A stretch of DNA of 64,000 nt, taken from NCBI GenBank assembly GCA_003508835.1, contig PUFA01000012.1:17960001-18024000 (forward strand). The letters run 5' to 3'. The notes under the pieces are model-generated. The model was not told the DNA's origin. It did not search any database and saw only the letters and a program-made list of their open reading frames with translations. This document shows, piece by piece, positions 35,500-47,810 of the stretch. Positions within the stretch are counted from its first letter, which is position 1, and each line of letters opens with the position of its first letter. Both the position numbers and the translations under genes were made by a program. This DNA is from Eonycteris spelaea (lineage: Eukaryota > Chordata > Mammalia > Chiroptera > Pteropodidae).

Positions 35500-36575
35500 T
35501 GGCCCTCTTCCCTTCAGCATCTCCCCATTCCTAAGTGATCTCATCCAGTCCCCTTGGTTTTAGATATTATCTACATTCAGTTGACTCTCAAATTTACATC
35601 AGTGGACTTGGCCTTCAGGTGTATAACTTTGTACTTGACATTTCCACTTGAGTGTTTAATAACCTCTCAGACCTAAGTGTCCAAAACACACCTCTTTATT
35701 TCAAACCTGTTTCTCAAGTTTTTCCTACTTTGCTCGGTAAATGGCAATATCATTCAGCCACTTCTCAGGTCAAAATCTCAAGAATCATTCTTGATGCCTC
35801 TGATTCCACCCATTCTCGTATCTAATGAATAGTTAATTTTATGGTTCTATCTTCAAAATACATCATGAACTGTCTCCACTCATCCCCCACTACCGCTTAG
35901 CCCAAGTAGCGCCATCTCACTGGGGCCCCTATGCTAGCCCCCTAACTGGTGTCCCTGCTCCCACTCTTGCCTTCATGACCATCCCATTTTCACATAGCAG
36001 CCATGGTCATCTTTTAAACATATAGGTCAGATTGCATCACTCCGCAGTGTAAATACTTCCAATGGCTTCTCATCACATGTATAATAAAATCCAAATGCTT
36101 TCCTGTGGCCCCACATCATCTGATTTGTGCCCAAGTCTTGCATCTCATTTCAACACCCCATCCTCTTTGCTCACTCTTTGCCTATCCCCCGGGCTGTCTT
36201 GCTGGCTCCCTGTTCAGGGTCTCTGCTATCCAGATCACTCTTTACTCCAGAGCATGGCTGCCCAACTCCTTCTCATCATCAAATTTCAGCTCAAAGGTCA
36301 TATACATAAAGGCCGTCTTCATTCCCCACCTAGGGCACCCTACCCTCTAGCCTTCTTTACTAGGTTATCCTACTTTTTTCCTTCCTTCTTAGCAATGATC
36401 AGTATCACTAATTGCAACTATTTTGATCATTTATGTATTTAATTTTTTTCTGTCTTTTCTTAAACTAGCAACCCCAGCAAGGGCAGGGATTTTGTTTCAT
36501 TTGTTCACTGCTGTATTTTCCTTGCCAGAAGCTATCACATAATAGATGGTCAGAAAATATTTGTCAAATAGTTTT
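35500..36575 (+). mobile_element. L2 LINE 3' half
   Basis: A second L2 copy covers the same reverse-transcriptase region (tatctacattcagttgactc, acttgacatttccacttgag, ctaactggtgtccctgctcc) and runs to the 3' end (gcaagggcagggattttgtt, ttcactgctgtattttcctt). It is more continuous than the copy at 29.9 kb. Confidence 0.75.
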
Positions 36576-38267
36576 TAAAATACAAGAAAATAAGTTATAT
36601 TCCTAATTTTAAGTTTAATTTTGCAGGGTAAAGTCTCAGTAAAAACTTAAAAAAAATTTCACATGAAATTTTGGTTTTCTATATAAGTAGATTTACTTAC
36701 GTAGCCTTTTTCTGTACAATTATCTTTTTACAATGAAGATCTCTTGTCTTGTGTATTTCCTTCCCTGGCTAGACTAATAAACCATGGAATAAAGAAGTGA
36801 GGGCAAGGCTGACATGATTTGTTTCTGGTTAACCCAAACTGGTCACTATGATCAATGTTTTTCTTCCAAAGGGCACAGTTAATGCCCTTTCTCCTTTAAA
36901 TCCATTCTACAATTGCGTCTGTAATCTGTTACGCTCACTGGTTTGCTGTGTATGGAACTTACCTTCTTTTTTTTAATGGAAGACTTTTTTCTGTCTCTAA
37001 GATTCTAGCACCATTTAAGATATCTGCAGGTCCTCTAAGATCACAGATAAACATCGAAAGTTTCTTTCCTAGGTTCTCCAAGTACTCAGGCCTGTAATTA
37101 TCTGGGGCAGGAGAGTGGAGTTTAATTCAATTTAGGACACAAAATAAAGGTTCTCATTAGAGGGGTGGCCACAGTGCAAGACAGTTTGGCAACACATGGA
37201 TGTCATTGGACTCATAGAATTAAACAGATGCCTCGTTGATAGAGAGGCCCCCAATCCTTTGCAAAGAATTGGCTTCTATAGTTGCTTAAGTTCTGAGAAC
37301 CAGTCATCTGGGGCTGAAAACTATTGTTGAAGGGTTTGAGGTCTACTTTAAAACTCATCCATCTTGCCACATGCCATGATCCTTTGGGGGCTGTGGGAAT
37401 AGAAGAGAAAGTGAGAGGAAGACAGAAGGAATCATCCTCCCCTCTTGACCTTACCATAGGGTGCTGAAGAGAGGTGGGGTGCAGCCTGCTGGTGTAAGAG
37501 GGTCTGCCAACAAGGCTCTGAGGTTAACTTGAAAGCTCAAGACCTTTCTCAAGGGGTCAGTCACTCCTCGCATCTCCAGACTCTTGCCAAGCAGGGAAGT
37601 CTGAATTTTCATGTCGTAATGCCTGAGTTTTAACTGCTGGCTCAAATTTATAAAGCACCATGTCAGTCAGACTGCACATGCTCTTGGGTCTGATCCAGCC
37701 AGTAATTCCCAGTTTGCAACCTCTGGCCTAAGGCACCATGTAAAAATTATAGGTGGGCTCAGAAAAGATGCTGAACATCAGTTTCTTCAGTCATTACTAC
37801 CAGAATGTGGTGTGAATACAGACTTATTTCCTTTTTAGTTCAAAAGAGCAGATGTATTTTATAGGGGTTAACAAGCGGACGTAAAGTTCGAAAAAACCAA
37901 AACAAAACTCCTTGTTGCAGGAAATCTTCATTTAAATGGCATTGAAGTTTAACATAAAGAGCCTTAACTTCACAATGAAAAATTCATGTGGTTCCTTGGG
38001 GCATAATTTTCGTAGGGGCGTGACACTAGGACTTTGTCATTTACATGTTTGGGGTCCTCAAATTGGTAACTACAATAGTGCATGCATATAGTAGGTGCTC
38101 AGAAATGTATTAAATTAATGTTGCTGGTCACTTTTACCTTGCAAATTTCACTTTAAGAGATATTAAAAAACTCTTAGGTAAATACCTGATGCCCTTGGGT
38201 TTAAGCCCTGGGGCAGAGGAGGAGAACAAAGACAAGGCAACCATTGTAAATTAAAGTATTTTTATGT
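36576..38267. other. Intergenic DNA
   Basis: No gene or named repeat is supported. It is moderately AT-rich. Confidence 0.45.
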
Positions 38268-38465
38268 ACCAGTCATTCTATAAACATCACTTTCTTTAGC
38301 CTTCACAATGTCGCTGACAGGGAGACACAGGTGTTATTATTATCCTTATTTTACAGGTGAGGATACTGAGGTTCCGAGAGAATAAGTAGCTTGTTTCAAA
38401 GTCATCTCCCAGATGGCATAGCTGGAATTGAAACCCAGTTCAAATGTAATTCTTGTCACTATATC
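38268..38465 (-). repeat. MIR SINE relic
   Basis: The reverse-complement core ttattttacaggtgaggata followed by ctgaggttccgagagaata is a clear MIR signature. Confidence 0.75.
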
Positions 38466-38784
38466 TCTGTGAGCCCCACGAAAAGAAGAGATCTCCACTG
38501 TACCTGTTTCCTAGAGGCCACTAAGTGTCAGAAATAAAGCCAACATGACTCTCAAAGATGGGATGAGCTGTCACACACTTGCTAAGGCAAGAAAGTGTAT
38601 CAAGGCAACAAGAAACACCTTCTAAAGTGTTTTGTTCAACCCTTGGATAACCGGATCCTGGTTTTCAAATATGATAGGCAGTTGAGCTTTCAGGGGTTTC
38701 CCTTTAAAACTGGTATGCTCTAAAAACGAATTCATTACCTTCCCAACCAAAACTTCTATAGCATAGATTCTAATTACTGTGTCC

Positions 38785-39025
38785 TTGTGACCTAAAGGCC
38801 CTCCATGGCCTACCCACCAGCAGCTCTCTGATTTCATCTCCCTTGCTGTCTCTGCTTGCCCACACTGATCTTGCTTTCTCTCCAACACCTGGAGCACACT
38901 CCCACCTCAGGACCTCTGCACATGATGCTCCCGTCTCTGGAGGGAAACTGCTGTCCCCTTCACCCACAGTAATGGCTGGCAGTACCCCTCTTTCTGCCTT
39001 AAACTAAATCCAAGTGCTCTGAGGT
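38785..39025 (+). mobile_element. L2 LINE fragment
   Basis: L2 text: aaaggccctccatggcctac, then ctctgatttcatctcccttg and cacctcaggacctctgcaca. Confidence 0.6.
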
Positions 39026-39684
39026 CAGCAGACCATCTCACTTCCTCTCATTCTTCTACTCTTGTATTCACGAGTTTGGGGGAAAACGACAAGTTTCTCT
39101 TTTCACAAGAAAGGCTGAGGGGCATTTTAGACACAGGTTGAGCACACTCTGTTCACCTGAATACAGGAAAGTGACACCCCTTGAAGATGACAGGATTTTC
39201 TGTGAGTGTTTATGAAACAAAATCGAGTTTCTCTCTACACCTACAGAAACAGAAACATTTTCAAATGCTCACCACTGCACAGAATGGTGCACCAAGTAAG
39301 GAGAGGATCTCTTTACTGGAGATCTGCTTGCTTTATAATTCAGGGAGGAAGAGGCTTGGATTGTAAATGTGTGACATCAGTGAGGAGGTGGGGTTACAAA
39401 AGGAGAAGCTGATTTGAATCCCATGAGAGAAACCAGAGCATAACAAATAAAGCTGCATTACAGATGAATCTGTAAACCTGGGCTCATTCTGTCAGATATC
39501 TTTTTTCTATTTTTTTTTTTTTTTTCAAATTTCAGCCTGCTGTTTTAAATGGCAACTGGGACAGCACAGAGGCTGTGATTTTTCACCTAGGGAAATTCAC
39601 AACTTAAGGAAGTGGTAGGCAGGGAACAAACACACATAGTGTATTTATCCCCAGTGTCTGGACGTAAACAAACTGCAAGGAGGT

Positions 39685-39723
<39 letters not shown>

Positions 39724-40270
39724 AACAGGAATGTGGTTTCCAAGCAAAGCAGTACTCAAGATTTTTGTTTAGATGTGTCATCAGCCACCCCCGACACAGC
39801 CCACACTGTGCAAAATGTGATCAGGCCGGCTCGGCTAAGAAACTGCAGCTTCGGTATAGGTGAGCCCTGCACCGCTGAGACCCACCCAAAGCCTGGCAAG
39901 GCAGAAGCGGGTGCTCGGAAACCACATCACAGACAAAGCACCGTAAAGCTAACCATTTTCTCCAAAGGTGCAATATTATAATTGGGTGATAAATTCTTTA
40001 CAAGATTTGATAAAATATAGATCCTAGGAAATAACAGAAGACAGGCCACTCAAACAACACCATGTCTAACCATCTCCTCAATCAAATTGTTAAGTTATAT
40101 TTAAAGTCTTTCAAAATAGACAAAAATGTACTGTGCCTGTAATACTCCACCAGTGGCCAGCATGGATCTGGGGTAGGGGGAGACAACTTTTGAATGAAGG
40201 AGGAAGTAGAACATTTAAATACAAATTTTTTAAAAAGATAACAAACCTAGAGTACACATTTTGTCTCAAT
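39026..40270. other. Intergenic DNA with A-rich tract
   Basis: A pure run of 33 A lies at 39,688-39,720 and a T run near 39,511-39,525. No SINE body adjoins either one. The rest is unassigned. Confidence 0.5.
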
Positions 40271-40777
40271 CAGTGGTTCTCAAACTTTTAGGGGCCAGTA
40301 CGCCTTTATATATTTTTTAAACAATTGGAAATCTCAAAGAGTTGTTTTTTATGTGGTTATATCTACTGGTGGTTACTGTACAGAATTTTAAAAACTTTAT
40401 TAATTCACCTAAAAATAATCATAAACCTATTATGTTAATATAAATTTTTTTAAATGAAAAATAACTAGTTTCCAAAATGAGAAATAAAGTAGTTTTCAAA
40501 ACAAAACAAATAGGGGGAAGAAGGGCATGGTTTTACATTTTTGCAAATTTAATGTGTAGTTTAATAGTCGACAACTGGATCCTCATATCTTCTGCCTTCA
40601 ATCTGTTGTGATATCACATGTCTGCTTCTGGAAAACTTCAACATACACTCATGAAAGAATGAGAATGAAAAAGGCAAATATTGACTTAGTACTTGTATGA
40701 AAGTAGTTTCGATCTCATGGAGTTCTCAGAGACCTCCAGGGCTCTCCATCCAGCCCATACTTTCAGAGCCACCGCTC
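40271..40777 (+). mobile_element. hAT-Charlie-type nonautonomous element (copy 1)
   Basis: It starts cagtggttctcaaactttta and ends ctttcagagccaccgctc, so the ends are inverted repeats. Internal text includes gtggttatatctactggtgg and atcacatgtctgcttctgga. A collinear relative occurs at about 61,642-62,140. Confidence 0.7.
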
Positions 40778-40840
40778 CAGATCAATATGCCAGCAAAAAT
40801 GAATATCAAGCATCTGGTTGGCTTACAAGCCGTCTTAGTA

Positions 40841-41429
40841 TGTGCCGCAGGCAGAATTTATAAGATTGGCCCATTTCCTGCTCCCTGATGTACATACTCT
40901 TGTATAATTTGGGGAACTTGTGAATCTAATGGGATAGTCACTGCCATGACTGGGTTATGTTTATGGCACAATTGACTTTAAGAATGAGAGACTATTCTGA
41001 GTGGACCTGACCTAATCAAGAGAACCCTTAAAAGGGACTGGGTTCTTCCGAAGGAATAGATTGAAGTGTGAGATTTCATTAGTTGGACACAAGTGAGGTT
41101 CTCTATTGCTCGCTTTGGAGGTGGGGGTGGGGGCACGTGGCACAGGATGAAGGGAACTCCAGCGGCTGAGTTGGCTCTTGGCTGATAATCAGCAAAGAAA
41201 TGGAACCTCAGTCCTACAACTACAAGGAAAGGAAAATACTTTTTTTCCCCTTCAGAGTCCTCCAGAAAGGAATTAGGCTGAAAACCTAATTCAGTGGGAT
41301 ACCTTGAGCAGAGAGAATCTAGTCCTACCTGCCTGAAATTCAGACCTACAGGACTGTGAGATAATGAGTGTTGTTGTAAACTGCTAAATTTGTGGTAATT
41401 TGCTACACAACAACAGAAAACTAATACAG
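40841..41429 (+). mobile_element. MaLR LTR, MLT1-like
   Basis: The 3' part is clear: ctacaggactgtgagataat, then aaatttgtggtaatttgcta and gaaaactaatac. The middle has the 'gtggacctgacctaatcaag' and 'gaacccttaaaagggactgg' portion expected of MLT1. The left edge is approximate. Confidence 0.6.
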
Positions 41430-41449
41430 TATATTATTTTAAATTTATG

Positions 41450-41695
41450 TTTACATTACACAAATAATCATAAATATGTCCTTGTAAAAAATGAAAACAA
41501 CATTGAGAGATTAAAAGTTCCCTTGATCCGCCCTATCCTAACCAATCTTGAGCCTCTCCCTACCCCTTTTCCCAGGGGTATAAATACCTCTTTGTTGGGT
41601 ATGAATGGATCTGTCCAGACCTTTTTCTATGCATTTATGTACATATACATGTACCAACAGAAATATATAGTACTAATGTGGTTTATTTATTTTCC
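41450..41695 (-). mobile_element. L1 3' UTR fragment
   Basis: Antisense L1M text: agagattaaaagttcccttg, then tccagacctttttctatgca and a string of acatatacatgt. Confidence 0.5.
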
Positions 41696-43259
41696 TTATT
41701 TTAACTTCAGAACACTATTGGAATTAATGCTATAGTTGGCCCAGGTCTTTAAAAAAAAAAAAAAAAAGCTTGACTTGATGTTCTAGAGCAATTTCCCTAT
41801 GACCAATGAAGTATTTGAACCACTTTATTGGTCTTAGATCTAAGCTAAATAGAAATGTATTTTAGAGGTTGTTTAAAATGGTGAGGCTGGGGTTCCACCA
41901 GCTGAGAAGCATTTTGAGGCAGGGCTGACCTCACGTTTCTGGTTTTCCACCTGTCTCTCAGGTTATTCACAGCTAGGATGAACCTGCTCAATTATAGGCT
42001 CAATTCCAAGCCACCAGGGAAACAGTGGTGGTTCTCATGGCCCAAAGTGACCCTTAACAGCTATCTTGTCCCTGTCTTCATCACCACTGGAAAATCAGAG
42101 AACTTCATTCAGATCTTTCAAAGATATGCTGATTCTTCTGTGATTTAAAGAACAATGAATGGGTCTGACCTTTTCAGAAACAAATCTATGGCATAAACCT
42201 ATATTACCTCCAGGACCCAGGACAGATTTCCTTTGACAGTGGACCGTGGTGCCAGTGTGTGGAGGGTGGTACCTTGCCCAAGGAGTAACGCTCCAATTTT
42301 AGTTTCTGATAAAACCATCAGAAACAAGTTTTTCAAGTGGCTTTAATGATAGGCTCTCAGAAAGAATCTGCTTTCTCAAGCAAGTGTCCTCCCATCTCGG
42401 AGCCGATGGGCCACAAACCTCTGTGTATAAACTGTACACATTCTGCATTTGCGTAACGAAGGAGACATTATCAGTCGCCAGTGACAATGTCCTTTCTCCT
42501 TTGTTAAGGTCACCTCACCTTGCGCTCCCCTGACATCACAGTGGCCCTGACATTTTATAACAGCAGAGAGACTGCCCCTTCCTTCTCTGGTCTTTTGTGA
42601 TGTTGAGTTTGCCAGGGGGCTCTGGCTACCTACTTGTTCTGGGTGGGCAGGGAACCTCACCAGTTCATAAATCCTCGGATAGAGTGTGCCCATTAACAGG
42701 GGTTACACTTACCTTCTCCTCGAAAAGGCTCTGTACCCACCCACCCACCCACCCACACCCCCGATCCATGGATTTTCCATGCTCCCTGGCTATTTGGGTA
42801 GGACAACTATGAAAGCACAGGTGTTTGGGTATGGAGCTCTGCCAGTGGGGGCCACAGCCTTTGGACAAGAAATCCATGCATGGAGCTGCGGCTGGTTAAC
42901 CTCTTTGCACTTTATGCGAGCATATGTTTCTGTTCCCTTTTCTGGAGAAATCTTCAAGTGGATAGAATTTCCAAGGTTCACCCAAGGGGAGAAACATGCT
43001 TGGAGCGTTTACAGTCAAGGAAAGGTTTGAGTGAATCTTGAAGCTGGTCCAGGGCCACTACAGGCTTCTAAAAGTGACTTCAGAGAGTGGAAATACCCCA
43101 AACTTTCCTTCCATACAATCAATTTGCCTTAGACGAGGGGGGAAGGAGAAAACGTCCCCAAAGGTAGGCTGCTCAACTCTGGGTAGTTTGTGATATACTG
43201 CTTAGTTAAAAAGGGGCGAGGGCTCTCTTATTTCACCACACTGGAGATTTTCAGGGAGC
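41696..43259. other. DNA upstream of SH3BP5
   Basis: Mostly unique. A (CCCA)n microsatellite lies at about 42,735-42,761. No upstream exon is supported. Confidence 0.5.
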
Positions 43260-44170
43260 TGGGGTTTTGTGACGAGCCCCGGCTAACCGGGACGCGCGCA
43301 GGCACAGAGGCAGAGCAGCGCGGAGGACGGCGCGGGCTGCACGAGGGCGGAGCGGGCGCCGCTGCGCTGACGGCCGCGGCAGAAAGGGGCGGCCGCGCCC
43401 ATTTCCTCCGCTCCGCCTCCGCTGGAGGATCCGCATCGGCGAGCGGCAGCCCGGTGTCAACCGCGGCTCCTGGTGCCGGCTGTGGCCAGATCGCTCGGAC
43501 TGAGCCCGCGGCGGCCGACACCTCTCCGAAGCCCGCCGCGCGGTTCGCGTTCCGGCGGCCCGCATGGACGCGGCGCTGAAGCGGAGCCGCTCGGAGGAGC
43601 CGGCTGAGCTCCCGCCGGCGGCCCGGGACTTGGGAGGAGGAGGAGGAAGCGGGGATAGAGCAGGAGCTGGAGGAGGAAGAAGAGGTGGACCCTCGGATCC
43701 AGGTAGGGCGCGCGGGGGCGCCGGGATCCTGGCGCCGCGAGGCCGCCGCGGAGGTCGACGTCTGCACCCGCCTCGCCGCTCCCCCGTCTGCGGTCCTCGG
43801 TGGGGGTGGTGGCGATGTGGGTCCAGGGGCAAGAAGAGGGGGTCCGGATACCTGATTTCACTTGGTTCATGGGGAGGCTGCAGTGCCCGCGTGGATGCGG
43901 CCGGCGTATATTGTGGGGTTGACCTCGGGCAGAATCCGGGGTCGCCGCAGAGTGCCCAGCGGTCGAGCAGATGTGCAACAAAGGGAAAAAGGGGGCGGGG
44001 AGGGGGTACCCCATCTAGGCTACCCGCGCCGCAGGCGCTGCACAGCCTCCTGGCCCTGGGAGGAGGGGTCGGCCCCGGGGTGGGCGTTTTCGCCCCTGCA
44101 GCGTGGGCTGGAACTGGTGCCATGGGTTCCGAGTCCTCACCTGGCAGAGGTGCCCCGCCTGAGCCATCTT
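43260..44170. promoter_or_regulatory. SH3BP5: CpG island spanning SH3BP5 promoter and exon 1
   Basis: The region is sharply GC-rich with dense CpG, in contrast to its flanks. It contains a NotI-type GCGGCCGC (43,389-43,396) and GC-box-like ggggcgg (43,386-43,392). I see no TATA box in the 300 bp before the start codon, so a TATA-less promoter with dispersed starts is likely. The start site cannot be fixed by eye. Confidence 0.75.
43564..43702 (+). CDS. SH3BP5: SH3BP5 exon 1 coding part
   Basis: The ATG at 43,564 is chosen because the next 22 codons match the known N-terminus. The context is cgcATGg, with G at +4 but no purine at -3. After GAC (43,627-43,629) one extra T separates this frame from the 24 codons at 43,631-43,702 that give the conserved acidic stretch. 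The donor is gtaggg directly after atccag. Confidence 0.85.
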
Positions 44171-45391
44171 CATCTTCCTTTTATTCATTGTTACCGAACT
44201 GAACCTTTTTTATAGTCATCACTGTTTCAACCCTCCACTTGGCCTGAAACGCTTTAAAACCCAGCTTTTCCTTGTTATGAGGTCGGGTGTGAATAGAAAT
44301 CAGGAACAACTGATGCGCAAAGCTGACGCGGGGAGAAGGCAAGGGGATTGGCCTGGCTCCCTGTGCCTCCATTTCTAAGGGAGATGATTAAAAAACAATT
44401 TCCAACCAGAGATATCGGAGTGACAGCTTAATCTCTTCACTCCCTAAGCAAAAAGCACAGCAAATCCAAAACGCGTTTTTCTACCCTTTATATATTGCCT
44501 TTAAGTATGCTTTGCAATTCCTGGAGCCCTAATTGGTTTTTCAGTGCACAGATCAATTAAAGCTCATTTAATTCAACTGTTGTGGTTTCAATGAATTGTT
44601 TTGGCAGATTAGCAAGATAAGATCAGGTGGAAAAATCTTTGCACTAGAAATTAAAAAAAAAATCATCAGTTTGGTCTGCTGTTATCTTGTTTTCTTGGTA
44701 CAGGAATTGTGTCAACAAGATCCTTTGTTTGCAGAGTAAAATGAATTAACTTCATGCTGGGTACTCTACAAAATTTCAGTTTGTAAATGTTTATTTAAAG
44801 ATAGATTTTTAAAAGTTATTTTTAAAAAAACCACCAGAGAGATTGAATAATTGGCAGTTTGAAAAGATTTTCATCTCCATAGAAAAATAGTCACCAATGA
44901 ATTAATGCCAGGATTCTGCCCTCGATTTAAATCATTTCACTGGTTTATACTTTTGGCTTGTCCTTATTGTCTTTTCTGCAAAGTTCTTGCTGTAAGGCGG
45001 AAGGTACTGTTTTGATTCAGCCCCTAAACCATTTGTAACAGGTGGGTTTACCTCAGGGCACAAACCTGGAATAAATATCCACCTAAAAAAAGACAAATTC
45101 CTAGGACCTTGTGACATTCTCTAAAGGGATACCATCAAGAAAAAGGTTTCAGAAATGCTGATATTCATTTGCTCTTCCAGCCAAGGCTCAACTATTTTTC
45201 TTGAGAATTAATATTGATTCCTCTCTATTCTCAAATCGTGCTGGAGTAATTTTGCAGTAATGAGCTGAGTCCTATTGGAAACAAAAGACAATCTTTTAAA
45301 TCTTTTTTCTCCCTCTTTTCTTTGTTAGGGAGAACTGGAGAAGTTAAATCAGTCCACAGATGACATCAACAGACGGGAGACTGAACTTGAG
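43564..45391 (+). CDS. SH3BP5: SH3BP5 (Sab / Rab11 GEF), first two coding exons, apparent frameshift
   Basis: SH3BP5 binds the BTK SH3 domain and JNK at the mitochondrial outer membrane, and acts as a guanine-nucleotide exchange factor for Rab11. The coding part here is join(43564..43702, 45329..45391), continuing beyond the window. Exon 1 opens MDAALKRSRSEEPAE, matching the human start, and its end encodes EEEEEVDPRIQ in a different frame. Exon 2 encodes GELEKLNQSTDDINRRETEL, the start of the long coiled coil. Exon 1 has 139 nt from ATG to donor; my recollection of human is 138 (46 codons). The extra base falls at about 43,630, so as written the ATG frame reads glycine-rich codons and hits TGA in exon 2. 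Confidence 0.88.
43703..45328 (+). other. SH3BP5: SH3BP5 intron 1
   Basis: The first 470 bp are CpG-rich, the rest AT-rich. No named repeat was recognised. The AT-rich part 44,480-44,700 is free of recognised repeats and could be a regulatory element, which I cannot show. Confidence 0.85.
45329..45391 (+). CDS. SH3BP5: SH3BP5 exon 2
   Basis: The acceptor tttgttag follows a strong pyrimidine tract and the donor is gtacag. The 63 nt give 21 codons in phase 0, reading GELEKLNQSTDDINRRETEL plus E. This is the first part of the coiled-coil GEF region. Confidence 0.93.
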
Positions 45392-46637
45392 GTACAGAAG
45401 GCTGGGTCCTTGTTTTTTTTTTTTTTTTTCCTGGGTCCCTGTTCTTGGTGAAGTGTGTCATTCTCGCTGACACCAGAATGGTTAATTTTGTTTTAATAGC
45501 TGGAGGGTGATTGCTGGCGTCCACTCTTTGAGTTGAGCAACAGCCTGCTGTCTGACAGAATAAATATACCACTGAGCCCAGCTTGTGGGTGGAACACATG
45601 TGGATCCAATTTCACATGTTGTTTTTCATCGTGGAAGCTCTGGTGGCCAAAACCAAGGTCTTTACACACGGTTAAGCCCTAAAGTTAATGTGTCTGTGAA
45701 AAAGCCGAAAAAACTGAGGTGAAAATGAGCTGAACTCTTTAACGGAGAGGAGAATAAATTAGTCACAGAATCTTTTCAAGATTTTAGGGCAGTTGCTTAC
45801 GTTGTACTTGGAACATTGTGTGTTTTCTCAGACTTAAAGCTTCTTTGACTTTACTGGTCTAATAATTCACCCCCTCTACTTCCCTGCTCATTTCTTTATT
45901 GGCTGCTTCTGTGTAGAATATAATTATCTTAATGGCAAGGAAAAGCTGTTTAGACTGGGAAGGGTTTTCCCGCTGGGAAGAATCTTGGGAGACTAGATCC
46001 TGATTTGAATTTCATGAGCATCTTCCAACCTGAGTATAAACAGATTAGCATTCTTCACAGCTACCAATTAGTCTCCATCCCTTTTCAGTAGTGGTTGGTT
46101 TTACCATCCATCAGCATATTCGAACAACCTCCGCATATATCTGAGAGCCCGTAAATGACTCTTGTCAGATGAAGGGCTGTTGGAGGACCGTTTCTGTAGC
46201 AGGAGAAATAGCTGGGAAGGTCAATGGAAAGGGCAGGAAACATCTGGTTCCTAAGAGGTGCGGGAGATAGGAATGTAATCTACCAGCAGTATACTGACAA
46301 CTTGATTTCTGACTGCGTGCTGTGCTGAGGGCCCAGAGGTACCAAATTTGGATGTGGGAGTGGGGATTAAAAGCTTGTTTTCTGAGCTGCGTGTGAAGGG
46401 TTTCGCAAACCCCTCTATTCCGACTATCGGCTGCCCTTTTCCCCCAAGTGGAGTAAAATCTGTGTTTAAGTATTATTCATTTGTGATGAATCCAGTCTCT
46501 TTGTTGGGCAATTGAAATCTCTCAGAATCTCAGATTTGCAATATATTAAACAGAAACCTTACCTTTTCTATAGGGATTTATAGGTTACATAGTGTTTTTA
46601 TAAGCTTTATCTAATTCCATCCTGTCAAAACAGCCTA

Positions 46638-46822
46638 GAATGGTACTGTCCAATGTGGCACCTCAGGCCACAGTGGCTGTTTGAATTTAAATTAATTAAA
46701 ATTAAGGTTAAAAATTTAGTTCCTCGGTCACATGTTTTAAGAGCTCAATAGCTACTGTATTAGAACAGAGAATACTTCCATCATTATAGAAAGTCCTACT
46801 GGACAGCACAGGCCTGGAGAGT
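46638..46822 (-). mobile_element. hAT-type nonautonomous relic
   Basis: It begins ggtactgtccaatgtggcac and ends agtcctactggacagcacag, inverted ends of the CTGTCCAATA type, with gaatttaaattaattaaaat inside. It is the same family as 11,268-11,470 and 60,655-60,815. Confidence 0.65.
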
Positions 46823-47261
46823 TGAGAAGGCGGGACTACCTCCTCTCAGGTGAGGACACAGAGGCACAGAGCATTTTCCAGATCCCCTCCAGCTCTCGTA
46901 TTCTGCCATCGAGTATGAATGGACAAGTTGGAAGCAGTCTTTTTTGAAGGACTGATTGATTGATTCATTCAACAAATAATCTGTGCCCCTGCTCTGTGCT
47001 GGTTACTGTTTCAGTAGTGCTTGCTTACCTTCTGAGCGTAAAACTTGTTTCCTCTGTCGAACTCTTTTTAGCCCTGATTTCTGAATCCTTTTTCTGAATA
47101 CACTGAGGTATTTATGTGTCACAGGAAGCTGCAGGACAGGTGTTTCCTGCCTTGCTCTGGTGAGCGCTTGGCAATGGCAGAGAGAGGCGGTCAGAGCCGG
47201 CCTGTTGCTGGCTGACCTTTGCATGGTGGTTCCAACCAAGATGGAATCAGAAATGTAATGC

Positions 47262-47520
47262 AAGCTATGTAAGTAATTACAATTTCTCTAGTAGCCGTGT
47301 TAGAAGTAAAAAGAAACAGCAGAAATTAACTTATATCTATTTTCATTTAACCCGGAATGTCCCAGATAGTATAATTTTAACAGGGAATCAATATAAAAAT
47401 CATCGAGATATTCTACAGCTATTTTATACTAAGTCTTCAAAATCTTGTGTGTCTTTTTACACATAGAGTACCTCTCAGTTGGGACTAGCCACTCAGTAGC
47501 TACATGTGGCAACCAGGCAG
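47262..47520 (+). mobile_element. hAT-type nonautonomous relic
   Basis: It contains tttctctagtagccgtgtta, then aaaaagaaacagcagaaatt and tcatttaacccggaatgtcc, ending with cagtagctacatgtggc. Related to the element at 25,568. Confidence 0.6.
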
Positions 47521-47699
47521 CCTGGGTCTAATAGGTATTTCCTGTTAGACTCACAAAGGAGCACTGGGGTTTCACCCTCAGTGCTGGCTGTCTGGATGCT
47601 TGTCTTGCTGCCGGAGCCGGAGGGGAAGATGGGTCTGTGCATCTGTGTTCCTCAGTCAAGCCCTGGGCACCAGCTTTGTGTCGATGTGGGCAGCTGCAG

Positions 47700-47810
47700 A
47701 CACCTGAGTCAACCAAGGTCTTGCCCTCAGGGAGTTTACATTTGGTTGGGAGTGAAGAGTGGAGAGGTGGCCTATAATTACTGATCGTAATAACTACAAT
47801 GAAAGAGTGA
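47700..47810 (-). repeat. L2 tail fragment
   Basis: The antisense L2 phrase ttgccctcagggagtttaca is followed by the usual decayed continuation. Confidence 0.45.

Noticed and set aside
43190..43579. Sense open frame of 129 codons overlapping the SH3BP5 start
   Set aside because: It begins in AT-richer DNA upstream of the likely transcription start, is in another frame, and has no family resemblance.
43251..44123. Antisense open frame of 290 codons across the CpG island
   Set aside because: GC-rich DNA has few stop codons. The translation is proline, arginine and alanine repeats, several other frames here are open as well, and it lies opposite a real exon.
43862..44215. Open frames continuing from SH3BP5 exon 1 into intron 1
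   Set aside because: The splice donor at 43,703 and the match of exon 2 show this is intron; the open frames are due to GC content.
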